A stretch of DNA of 64,000 nt from UBA6927 sp022447855. Its GTDB lineage: Bacteria > Chloroflexota > Dehalococcoidia > Lucifugimonadales > UBA6927. Below, one piece after another: positions 8,278 through 16,580 of this stretch. The position numbers and the translations under genes are program-made. Numbering within the stretch: position 1 is the first letter of the stretch; each line of letters begins with the position of its first letter. Under the pieces are notes generated by a model that made no database searches, had not been told where the DNA came from, and saw nothing but the letters and a program-made list of their open reading frames with translations. The stretch is from assembly GCA_022447855.1 (NCBI GenBank), contig JAKUTX010000001.1, positions 186,001 through 250,000 of the forward strand, in the 5' to 3' direction.

Positions 8278-11166
8278 ATGGATACAAGTAACTTCTCAGA
8301 CACCTCACAATTAGTTGATGAACTCCAAAAAAATGTGTTTGGAGAAGTAAAATTTGATGAACTAACCCGTATGCTATACAGCACCGATGCAAGCATTTAC
8401 CAGATGACACCCATTGGTGTAGTTATCCCAAAAGATTCGGACGATGTATCAGCTACCATTGAAATAGCAAACAAACATTCGATTCCTCTTTTACCTCGAG
8501 GAGGAGGTACTAGTTTAGCGGGACAGACTGTCGGTAACGCAATAGTAATTGATTTCTCAAAATACATGCGCGATATCATTGAAATCAACGCTGAAGAAAA
8601 ATGGGTTCGCACTCAGCCTGGAATAGTTCTAGATGAATTAAATCGCCAAATAAAACAATCTAACTTAATGTTCACCCCAGATCCTAGCACAAGTAATCGA
8701 GGAAACGTTGGAGGTGCCATCGGAAACAACTCTTGCGGAGCACACTCGATCATTTGGGGGAAAACAAGTGACAATATTTTAGATATTCAGACAATTTTAT
8801 CTAATGGAGACAAGGCAAAATTCGGCCCCATTAGCAAAGAAGAATTTCGCAATATCTCTCTTCAAGAATCTTTAGAAGGAAACATTTACAAGACATTAAC
8901 TACTATTATCAACGATTATAAAGATGAAATCAGTAGTAAGTATCCAAACATTCAAAGACGTGTAGGTGGTTATAACCTAGACCATTTCATTTCCAAAGAA
9001 TCTATTAATATGGCCGAATTTTTAGTCGGTTCAGAAGGAACTTTAATCACTGCAACTGAAGCCAAACTCAAACTCGTAGATATCCCAAAATACAAAGGAC
9101 TCTCTGTATTACATTTCAACGATTTAATCGAATCAATGGAAGCTACTGTAGACATTTTGGATCTTAATCCTGCCGCTATTGAACATATAGGAAACAGCAT
9201 TATCAACCAAACAAGACAAAACTTGTCTTATTCTAGGATTTCGAATTTCATTGATGGAAACCCCAATTCGCTGCTTGTAGTTGAATTTATAGGAGACACT
9301 GAGAAAGAGGTCGTCGATCAACTAAAGAAACTTAAATCCCGCGCCGAGCAAAGAAAACTAGGCTACTCAACATTATCTGTCACTTCACCACAAGAACAAT
9401 CAAAAGTTTGGGCAGTTCGAAAAGCAGGATTAGGGCTATTAATGAGCAAACCAGGTGATTCTAAACCTCTCCCATTTGTTGAAGACACCGCTGTCTCTCC
9501 AGAAAAACTTCCTCAATTCATTCAACGTTTTGACCAAATTGTAAAAGAAAACAAAACGGAAGCTGATTACTACGGACATGCTAGCGTAGGTTGTTTACAT
9601 ATCAGACCACTAGTAAATTTGAAAACCGATGCGGGAATTAAACAGATGAAGGATATTTCCGATGCAATTTGTGAATTAGTGATTGAATTTGGCGGTTCTT
9701 TAAGTGGAGAACATGGTGATGGACTTGTTAGAAGTCATTTAAATGAAAAGATTTTCGGACCTAAAATATACGAAGCCTTTCATCAAGTGAAAAATGCATT
9801 TGATCCAAAAGGACTTATGAATCCTGGAAAAATAATTGATTCTTCTCCGATGGAAAAGAATCTTAGAATTGACCCCAATTATTCAACTCAAACAATCCCT
9901 ACTGGTTTCTCCTATAGCAAGGAGGGTGGTTTTGCAAAAGCAATTGAAATGTGTAATGGACAAGGGGCTTGCAGAAAACTAGATGGAACAATGTGTCCCT
10001 CATATATGGCAACCAGAGATGAAGAGCACTCAACCCGTGGTAGAGCTACAGCACTTAGATCTGCAATTTCTGGTGATCTGCCAATTGAATCCCTGACTAG
10101 CGCTAGAATGCATCAAGTTTTGGATTTATGCCTTGAATGCAAGGGTTGCAAGTCTGAATGCCCTTCAAGTGTAGACATGGCAAAATTAAAATATGATTTC
10201 TTAAATCTTTATCACAAAAAAAATGGACAAACCTTAAGAAATTTCATTTTTGGGAACATTTCACTACTTAGTAAAATGGGATCCCTCACAGCCCCAATTT
10301 CTAATTGGATTTTACAATCACCTTTAATGAAAGAACTATTAGAAAAATATGTAGGAATAGACAAACGAAGAGAGATGCCTATATTCTCAGCAACTCCATT
10401 TACTCAATGGTATAAATCCAACAATTCTGTCCTAAATCAACCACTAGGGAAAGTCCTTCTTTTCCCAGATACTTTTACAAATTATAACCATCCAGAGATT
10501 GGTAAAGCCGCAGTTAAGTTAATTGAAGCCTTAGGATACGAAGTAGAAATCCCAGACGTGAAATGTTGTGGCAGGCCAATGCTATCTAGCGGAATGATGG
10601 ACAAAGCTAAAAAACATGCTCAATATAATATTGAATCGCTTTATTCTCATTTATCTCAAGGAAAAAAACTTATAGGACTAGAACCAAGTTGCATTCTTGG
10701 ATTTCTAGATGATTTTAATGATTTGGTTGACGAAGAGACCAGAGAGAAAGGTCTATTAGTTTCTAAAAATACTATGTTGATTGAAGAATTCATTCTATTT
10801 GCACTAGAGAATGGATCCACAATCAATTTCAAAAATCCTCCCAAAACGATTGCTTTCCATGGGCACTGTCATCAAAAAGCCATGGTTGGAACAGACCCTG
10901 CATTAAAAACACTTCAACTACTGAAGGGTACTGAAATTTCTGAAATTAATTCGGGATGTTGTGGAATGGCGGGATCATTTGGATTTGAAAAAGAACACTT
11001 CGACATTTCAAACCAAATTGGTGAAAGAGAACTATTGCCTGCCATTCGGAATTCATCAACAGAAACGGCGATAATATCTGAAGGCGTATCTTGCAGACAA
11101 CAAATTTTTAGCGGCACAGGGAAAAATTCTCAGCATTTAGTTGAAATCTTGGCAAATTCCTTATAA
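8278..11166 (+). CDS. FAD-linked oxidase fused to Fe-S/CCG-domain subunit (GlcD-GlcF type)
   Basis: Membrane-associated or cytoplasmic D-2-hydroxyacid dehydrogenase of the glycolate oxidase / D-lactate dehydrogenase (Dld, FAD/FeS) type. In 962 residues, an N-terminal PCMH FAD-binding domain (about 40-225; LLPRGGGTSLAGQTVGNA, NVGGAIGNNSCGAHSI) is followed by a C-terminal FAD oxidase domain with GGSLSGEHGDGLVRS. The GlcF-like half carries CNGQGACRKLDGTMCPSY (about 557) and CLECKGCKSECPSS (about 617), two 4Fe-4S sites, then CCG-type Cys motifs CCGRPM (about 762), HCHQKA (about 862) and SGCCGMAGSFG (about 892). It likely passes electrons to the respiratory chain. Substrate (lactate, glycolate, 2-hydroxyglutarate) is not resolved. 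The neighbouring HIBADH-like dehydrogenase also acts on hydroxyacids. Confidence 0.9.
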   Translation: MDTSNFSDTSQLVDELQKNVFGEVKFDELTRMLYSTDASIYQMTPIGVVIPKDSDDVSATIEIANKHSIPLLPRGGGTSLAGQTVGNAIVIDFSKYMRDIIEINAEEKWVRTQPGIVLDELNRQIKQSNLMFTPDPSTSNRGNVGGAIGNNSCGAHSIIWGKTSDNILDIQTILSNGDKAKFGPISKEEFRNISLQESLEGNIYKTLTTIINDYKDEISSKYPNIQRRVGGYNLDHFISKESINMAEFLVGSEGTLITATEAKLKLVDIPKYKGLSVLHFNDLIESMEATVDILDLNPAAIEHIGNSIINQTRQNLSYSRISNFIDGNPNSLLVVEFIGDTEKEVVDQLKKLKSRAEQRKLGYSTLSVTSPQEQSKVWAVRKAGLGLLMSKPGDSKPLPFVEDTAVSPEKLPQFIQRFDQIVKENKTEADYYGHASVGCLHIRPLVNLKTDAGIKQMKDISDAICELVIEFGGSLSGEHGDGLVRSHLNEKIFGPKIYEAFHQVKNAFDPKGLMNPGKIIDSSPMEKNLRIDPNYSTQTIPTGFSYSKEGGFAKAIEMCNGQGACRKLDGTMCPSYMATRDEEHSTRGRATALRSAISGDLPIESLTSARMHQVLDLCLECKGCKSECPSSVDMAKLKYDFLNLYHKKNGQTLRNFIFGNISLLSKMGSLTAPISNWILQSPLMKELLEKYVGIDKRREMPIFSATPFTQWYKSNNSVLNQPLGKVLLFPDTFTNYNHPEIGKAAVKLIEALGYEVEIPDVKCCGRPMLSSGMMDKAKKHAQYNIESLYSHLSQGKKLIGLEPSCILGFLDDFNDLVDEETREKGLLVSKNTMLIEEFILFALENGSTINFKNPPKTIAFHGHCHQKAMVGTDPALKTLQLLKGTEISEINSGCCGMAGSFGFEKEHFDISNQIGERELLPAIRNSSTETAIISEGVSCRQQIFSGTGKNSQHLVEILANSL

Positions 11167-11206
11167 ATAACGCCACATTTCACAAAATTAATACAAGGAG
11201 TTTGTA

Positions 11207-12097
11207 ATGAAAATCGGATTCATTGGAGCTGGTTTCATGGGCCAACACATGATTAGGAATTTAATCAAACATGGCAACAGCTTAACTGTATTTGATATCA
11301 ATAAGTCCGCATTAGATATCGCTAAAAATGACGGCGCCAAAATAGCCAAAACACCAAGAGAGTTAGCCCAAAAGAATGAAGTAATTTTCACATCGCTGCC
11401 AACGCCACAAATTTTAGATGAAGTAACCTTTGGAGAAGCCGGGATTATTGAAGGCATCAAGCCGGGAACAGTATTTTTCGACCTGAGTACCACATCACTA
11501 AAAACGGTCCATAAAATCGGTGGAATTGCAAATTCTCAAAATTTTCATTTTCTTGACGCTCCAGTCAGTGGAGGCGTTAAAGGTGCAGAAAATGCTTCCC
11601 TTTGCATTATGGCAAGCGGAGAATTCCAAGTTTTCAAAAAATACGAATCACTCCTATCATTTATAGGGACACAAACAATGTATTGTGGGGAGTTGGGATC
11701 CGGCACAATATGTAAGATTACAAATAACTTAATTGGATTAAGCCTTCATGTTTTATTAGGTGAAGCTTACTCAATGGGTGTTACCGCGGGAGTTTCACCC
11801 GAAACCCTATATGATGCAATTTCTATCAGCACTGGAGATTCCAAACAAATGCATACTTTTCCAAAGACATTGTTCAAAGGAGATTTTGCTCCAGGATTCC
11901 AACTAGATCTGGCTGCAAAAGATATTGGACTAGCTACTGAACTTGGAAAATCAAAAAATATACCTATGGACCTTTCTAACTTGGTTCAGCAAAAATATAT
12001 CGAGGCACAAAATAAAGGTTTTGGATCAGAATCTGCTACTGCGGTAATCAAGATTCAAGAAGAAAAATCTAAAATTAATATTCGTAACAAAATTTAG
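11207..12097 (+). CDS. NAD(P)-dependent 3-hydroxyisobutyrate dehydrogenase-family oxidoreductase
   Basis: Beta-hydroxyacid dehydrogenase of 296 residues. The Rossmann nucleotide-binding loop is IGFIGAGFMGQHM (residues 3-15). The substrate-binding signature follows in DAPVSGGVKGAENASL (about 122-137), and the catalytic Lys is in KITNNLIG (about 168). The family includes 3-hydroxyisobutyrate dehydrogenase, tartronate semialdehyde reductase and GLYR-type succinic semialdehyde reductases; sequence alone does not choose among them. AAGGAG lies 8 nt before the ATG. It follows the hydroxyacid oxidase by 40 nt and is spaced 2 nt from the M16 peptidase, so the three may share a transcript. Confidence 0.88.
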   Translation: MKIGFIGAGFMGQHMIRNLIKHGNSLTVFDINKSALDIAKNDGAKIAKTPRELAQKNEVIFTSLPTPQILDEVTFGEAGIIEGIKPGTVFFDLSTTSLKTVHKIGGIANSQNFHFLDAPVSGGVKGAENASLCIMASGEFQVFKKYESLLSFIGTQTMYCGELGSGTICKITNNLIGLSLHVLLGEAYSMGVTAGVSPETLYDAISISTGDSKQMHTFPKTLFKGDFAPGFQLDLAAKDIGLATELGKSKNIPMDLSNLVQQKYIEAQNKGFGSESATAVIKIQEEKSKINIRNKI

Positions 12098-12099
12098 TT

Positions 12100-13404
12100 A
12101 TGGAATCCGAAAATATCTCCAAAACGATCTTAGATAATGGCCTTACAATTCTAACTGCAAACATGCCAACATCCCAATCAGTCTCTATTTGTCTATTCGC
12201 AAAAGTTGGTTCCAGATATGAAAACACAGAGAATTCTGGTATTTCACACTTTGTTGAGCATATGTTGTTTAAAGGCACGCATAAAAGACCTAAGCCTTAT
12301 CAAATTGCTTCTGAAATAGAAAATAGCGGAGGATTAATTGATGCATCAACTGAATCAGAATACACATCAATTATAATACGTATCAAGAGATCTGAAATTA
12401 AAAACTCAATTGGTGTTTTGTTCGACATGATCTTAAATCCTCTTTTTGACCCTGATGCAATTCAAACTGAACGCATGGTAATAATGGAAGAACTTAGCAT
12501 GATTACAGATTCTCCATCTTCATTAGCAGACATGCATTTGACAAATCTATTATGGGAAAATCATCCCCTAGGAATGGAGATAGCAGGCACCAAAAAAACC
12601 GTTGCTTCAATGAACAGATCCATTTTATCTAAACACCTATTTTCGTTCTATATCCCTAATGGAATAATTTTAAGTTTTGCCGGAAATATCAATCACGCAG
12701 AAATAACAAATCATATTGACCATTTATCAAAAAACTGGAGCAAATCCAAACCTCAAACATATCCAAAATTCAATCACATTCCGCAAAATCCAAAAATCAA
12801 AACCGAATATCGTAATACCGAACAATCTAATCTTACATTGGGTTTCTGTCATCCTCTATTTAGGACTTCTGACAAATTCTATCAAGAAATCATAAACACA
12901 ATTCTTGGAGGATCGATGAGCAGCAAATTATTTATTAACATCAGGGAGTTAAGTGGATTCGCTTATGACATTCATAGCGATTTAATAAGTTTCGCTGACA
13001 CAGGGGCTCTAGTAATCTCAGCGGGGATTAATCCTAAAAACCTATACAGTGCCATAGATCAAATATTGTCTCAAATCGCTACTTTCTCTAATACCATTGA
13101 GGAAAAAGATATATGGAATGCAAAACAATTACTTACGGGAAGATTATTACTTGATTCAGAAAACACAAACTCAGTTGCATATAAAATTGGACAAGATTAT
13201 TTATTCTTCGATAAGTCGGACACACTACAAGAAACAATCTCCAAAATCAACGATGTTCAATTAAGTGATTTACTGCAATTTTACGATGATGTTTTTAAAA
13301 ATTCTAACATCAGTATGGCTGTTGTAGGTCCAAATCGTGGATCTACAAAAATGTCTCGCATTATACAAAGTTTTTCTCGTGAGAATTCTAACTTTTTGAT
13401 GTAA
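12100..13404 (+). CDS. M16-family zinc peptidase
   Basis: Pitrilysin/mitochondrial-processing-peptidase-type metalloprotease of 434 residues. The inverted zinc motif HFVEHMLFKGT (His, His of HxxEH, residues about 50-54) and the downstream third ligand Glu in ERMVIMEEL (about 130) are intact, so the N-terminal domain should be catalytic. The C-terminal M16 domain has the substrate-binding block GGSMSSKLFINIRELSGFAY. It is a single-unit (M16B) length, like bacterial YmxG/PqqL-type or processing peptidase-like proteins. No signal peptide is visible, suggesting a cytoplasmic site. The start follows the previous stop by 2 nt. Confidence 0.9.
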   Translation: MESENISKTILDNGLTILTANMPTSQSVSICLFAKVGSRYENTENSGISHFVEHMLFKGTHKRPKPYQIASEIENSGGLIDASTESEYTSIIIRIKRSEIKNSIGVLFDMILNPLFDPDAIQTERMVIMEELSMITDSPSSLADMHLTNLLWENHPLGMEIAGTKKTVASMNRSILSKHLFSFYIPNGIILSFAGNINHAEITNHIDHLSKNWSKSKPQTYPKFNHIPQNPKIKTEYRNTEQSNLTLGFCHPLFRTSDKFYQEIINTILGGSMSSKLFINIRELSGFAYDIHSDLISFADTGALVISAGINPKNLYSAIDQILSQIATFSNTIEEKDIWNAKQLLTGRLLLDSENTNSVAYKIGQDYLFFDKSDTLQETISKINDVQLSDLLQFYDDVFKNSNISMAVVGPNRGSTKMSRIIQSFSRENSNFLM

Positions 13405-13455
13405 TATGATATGCTTAAACCAAGTTTAAGCCTTCCAGAGATTCGGAGAGATAGT

Positions 13456-14601
13456 ATGAAGGACGTTTTTGACGAAGCAACAAACTTACTTAAGGATGGA
13501 AGTCCTTTGGTTTTAGCTACTGTAATTGATACTAAGGGATCTACTCCTCAAAAATCTGGCGCAAAATTATTAGTCAGGGAAGATGGATCTGGCGTGGGGA
13601 CTCTCGGGGGAGGATGTGTAGAAGGAGATATCTGGTTCGCGGCTAAAGAATTGATGAAAAGTAAAGGCGGACCTCAATATCGTGATTATGAATTAAATGA
13701 AGAACTTGCGGCCGAAGACGGATTAGTTTGCGGCGGAACCATGTATTTTTTAATTGATCCAGTTTACGAACCCGATCAATTTTTGAATTTTTCTGAACAA
13801 ATTTCAAAAGCTTATCAAGGAAATGGCTCAGTTGCTTTAGCAACAATCATCAAAAATGGTTCAAATACCAATTTAAAAATCGGATCAAAAATGATGATCA
13901 ATCATTTAAATGAGATCACAGGATCTCTGGGAAATAAAAAACTTGAGGATGATGCTTGCAGAATCGCAAAAACACTAATGATTCACGGTGGTAATCAATA
14001 TTTAAAGACTGAAGATGGATCCGAATGCTTCATTGAAGCCTTCACCACTCCTCCTCAACTAGTTTTATGCGGAGGAGGACATGTTTCAAAGGCAATAGCA
14101 TCATTAGCAAAACCACTAGGTTTCCAATTGTTTATCACTGATGACAGACATGAATTTTCCAATTCTGGCCGATTCCCAGAGGCCGACTTACTTGTAAATA
14201 AAAAACCTGAAGAAGCATTAAAAGAATTACCTATTAACCCAAACACATTTATCATAATTGCTACTCGTGGTCACAGATATGACAATGTTGCATTGGAAGC
14301 TGCTACTCGTACATCTGCATCATTCGTTGGATTACTTGGGAGTAAAAGAAAAACCATTTTAATTTATGAAGATCTGTTACGTGACGGAATCCCAATAGAA
14401 AGAGTTCGTGAAATCCGTTCTCCTTTAGGACTTTCAATAAATGCTAGAACTCCAGAAGAAATTGCTATCAGTATCATTTCTGAAATCCTAATGTTTCGCC
14501 TAGGAGGAGATGGATCATCAATGAAACTAGAAGATTGGCGAATAGATCGTATCAATAATAAGATTCAATCTGAAACTCCTGAAACTTCACTAACTGATTA
14601 A
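13456..14601 (+). CDS. XdhC/CoxI-family molybdenum-enzyme maturation protein
   Basis: XdhC-type protein, known to bind molybdenum cofactor and help insert the sulphurated cofactor into xanthine dehydrogenase/CO dehydrogenase-type hydroxylases. Recognisable blocks are LVLATVIDTKGSTPQKSGAK near the N-terminus, GTLGGGCVEGDIW, and a C-terminal Rossmann-like domain (LVLCGGGHVSKAIASLA, then FIIIATRGHRYDN and VGLLGSKRK). I place the start at the ATG at 13456 because GGAGAG (13445-13450) sits five bases ahead; an in-frame ATG at 13411 has no such site. The next gene is a MocA-like cytidylyltransferase, a common partner, but no molybdenum hydroxylase is in the window. Confidence 0.88.
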   Translation: MKDVFDEATNLLKDGSPLVLATVIDTKGSTPQKSGAKLLVREDGSGVGTLGGGCVEGDIWFAAKELMKSKGGPQYRDYELNEELAAEDGLVCGGTMYFLIDPVYEPDQFLNFSEQISKAYQGNGSVALATIIKNGSNTNLKIGSKMMINHLNEITGSLGNKKLEDDACRIAKTLMIHGGNQYLKTEDGSECFIEAFTTPPQLVLCGGGHVSKAIASLAKPLGFQLFITDDRHEFSNSGRFPEADLLVNKKPEEALKELPINPNTFIIIATRGHRYDNVALEAATRTSASFVGLLGSKRKTILIYEDLLRDGIPIERVREIRSPLGLSINARTPEEIAISIISEILMFRLGGDGSSMKLEDWRIDRINNKIQSETPETSLTD

Positions 14602-15219
14602 ATGACTCCTTACATATCTGCTCTTTTATTAGCCGCAGGAACTTCTTCACGAATGGGGATTCCAAAACCATTATTACAATGGCGAGGCAATAATCTTGTA
14701 AATTATCAAATCGAATCATTATTCAATTGTGGTGCTGATGAAGTGATTCTTGTATTAGGGCACAAACATAAAACTGTATCTAAAACCATAGCTCCTAATA
14801 AACACAATCGCCTAAAAATCGTGATAAATTCCGACTATAAAACCGGCAAAACCACTAGTATCAAATCAGGACTAAAACTCGTAGCAAAAGAAACCACTGA
14901 TATAATTCTATTAGCTATTGACCAACCAAGATCTCCTGAAACTATTTCAAGAGTTTTAAATTCACATATTTCTAAAAACGCTCTAATCACATCTCCAAAG
15001 TACAATGGGCACGGAGGACATCCATTAATCTTTTCCAACTCAATTAAAACTGAATTGGAAAACATAGATGAGCAAACTGAAGGCATAAGAAAAGTACTTC
15101 AATTACACGATTCAGAAATAAATCCTATCAGCATTAACGATCCATCTCTCAGAGTAGACTTCAATACGCCCGAAGAATATCAATCCGCCGTTTTAGAAGA
15201 TCATTTTTATACAAATTAG
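14602..15219 (+). CDS. MocA-like molybdenum cofactor cytidylyl/guanylyltransferase
   Basis: Nucleotidyltransferase of 205 residues with the MobA-like NTP-transferase fold. It starts with LLLAAGTSSRMGIPKPLLQW, the nucleotide-binding signature, and has the metal-site region LLAIDQPR (about 110) and the GHGGHPLIF block typical of MocA (CTP:molybdopterin cytidylyltransferase). The ATG directly abuts the TAA of the XdhC-like gene, so the two are coupled and probably act together on cofactor for a molybdenum hydroxylase encoded elsewhere. Whether CTP or GTP is used is not certain; the XdhC link favours MCD formation by MocA. Confidence 0.85.
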   Translation: MTPYISALLLAAGTSSRMGIPKPLLQWRGNNLVNYQIESLFNCGADEVILVLGHKHKTVSKTIAPNKHNRLKIVINSDYKTGKTTSIKSGLKLVAKETTDIILLAIDQPRSPETISRVLNSHISKNALITSPKYNGHGGHPLIFSNSIKTELENIDEQTEGIRKVLQLHDSEINPISINDPSLRVDFNTPEEYQSAVLEDHFYTN

Positions 15220-15238
15220 AGCATAAAGATACTTTTGA

Positions 15239-16270
15239 ATGAACTACAATTATGACAGCTCATTACTCAAAAAAGTTTCCAGGTCTTTCTACTTAACAAT
15301 TCGTATTCTCCCAAGAACACTACGCTATCCAATTTCTATAGCCTACATGCTTGGCAGAACGGCCGACACAATCACTGATACAAACATTGTCGCAGATTCT
15401 AATAAACTTGAATTAATTACTTCATTACACAAAATAATCTCAACGAAAAACCCTAATGGCTTCAACATTTTTCACCAAAAAATAAAAGATTTTGAAAACG
15501 AATTATCTAATGAAAAAATCTTGTTAAATTCTATCCCTCAACAAATACAATTTCTGTCATCACTACCCTCATTCGAACAAACTCAAATTATTTGGGTAAT
15601 AGACAATTTAATAGAGGGAATGAAAATGGACCTTTCAACATTCAATTCAAGTAATGCCGAAAGAATCCAATCACTTAATACTTCAAAACAATTAGAAGAC
15701 TATATTTTTTTTGTTGCAGGTTCAGTTGGTGAATTTTGGACAAGAATTATCAACAAAAACACAAATGCAATTAATGACTATGAAATCGACAAAATGGTTG
15801 AATTAGGAATAGATTTCGGAAAATCTCTTCAATTAACAAACATTATCCGAGACACAGCAAATGATTTAAGAAATGGAAGATGCTACATCCCATCCACTAC
15901 TCTAAAAAACTACGACCTCAACACATCAGATTTGTTATCTAATTCAAAGATCTCCCAAACAGAAAAACTACTAAAACACCTTATAAAATACACTTTGAAA
16001 TATTTCATTTCCTCAGAAAAATATATAACGATGCTTCCAAAAAACCATCTACGATTAAGGTTATCTATACTAATACCCGCAGCAATAGGACTTCAAACAC
16101 TTGAGCTACTTCTAAAGGAAAAAAACTGGTTAGATACTAAAACAACAAAAAAAATTTCGCGTTTTAAAACCTATACAATCATTATCAAATGTGTGTTTTG
16201 CGTACTTTCAGATCAAGCAATTTGTTTTTGGATGAGAAGAAAAATTAAACGAATTAAAATGAAATGTTGA
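15239..16270 (+). CDS. Squalene/phytoene synthase family protein (squalene synthase-like)
   Basis: Head-to-head prenyl transferase of 343 residues. The first Asp-rich motif is in RTADTITDT (residues about 42-49), and the second is in IIRDTANDLRNGRCYIP (about 202). The N-terminal VSRSFYLTIRILPRTLR and the early Asp-rich motif resemble bacterial farnesyl-diphosphate farnesyltransferases more than CrtB, so squalene or a related C30 product is the best guess. The C-terminus is hydrophobic then strongly basic (FWMRRKIKRIKMK). No hopanoid or carotenoid genes are adjacent. It is the last gene of the plus-strand run and converges on the small membrane protein gene. Confidence 0.85.
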   Translation: MNYNYDSSLLKKVSRSFYLTIRILPRTLRYPISIAYMLGRTADTITDTNIVADSNKLELITSLHKIISTKNPNGFNIFHQKIKDFENELSNEKILLNSIPQQIQFLSSLPSFEQTQIIWVIDNLIEGMKMDLSTFNSSNAERIQSLNTSKQLEDYIFFVAGSVGEFWTRIINKNTNAINDYEIDKMVELGIDFGKSLQLTNIIRDTANDLRNGRCYIPSTTLKNYDLNTSDLLSNSKISQTEKLLKHLIKYTLKYFISSEKYITMLPKNHLRLRLSILIPAAIGLQTLELLLKEKNWLDTKTTKKISRFKTYTIIIKCVFCVLSDQAICFWMRRKIKRIKMKC

Positions 16271-16292
16271 AATAACCAAATGGTAAAAGAAG

Positions 16293-16511
16293 TTATAAAT
16301 TCTTATACCTACTAGGATCTGGCATATAAATAGAATCTTCAGGCAAATTTGATACATACTGTTTAATTTCTGAATCTCTAGTTTCGGCATTACCCGAAAA
16401 CCTTCCCCCAAGGAACTTAACAAAAACAGCTGCTAGAATACCCACAGGTATAGCAAATAAAAATTTTCGTTTAGAAGTATTTAACATAGAATCTTTAGAC
16501 AAATTACTCAC
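16293..16511 (-). CDS. Small membrane protein of unknown function
   Basis: An ORF of up to 72 residues with one predicted transmembrane segment (about residues 17-35, FLFAIPVGILAAVFVKFLGG) preceded by a basic KRK and followed by a polar tail ending SIYMPDPSRYKNL. I do not recognise the family. The start is uncertain: GTG at 16511, TTG at 16502 (with GGTGAG just upstream) or ATG at 16487. It fills the gap between the convergent squalene synthase-like gene and clpC, and the hydrophobic-plus-basic pattern supports a real protein. Confidence 0.5.
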   Translation of the reverse strand: MSNLSKDSMLNTSKRKFLFAIPVGILAAVFVKFLGGRFSGNAETRDSEIKQYVSNLPEDSIYMPDPSRYKNL

Positions 16512-16580
16512 CCAAAATATTAACTACGAAAATTATATACAGCCGAAATCGCTATTGCAACTTAGAAATGACTCCAGTAA

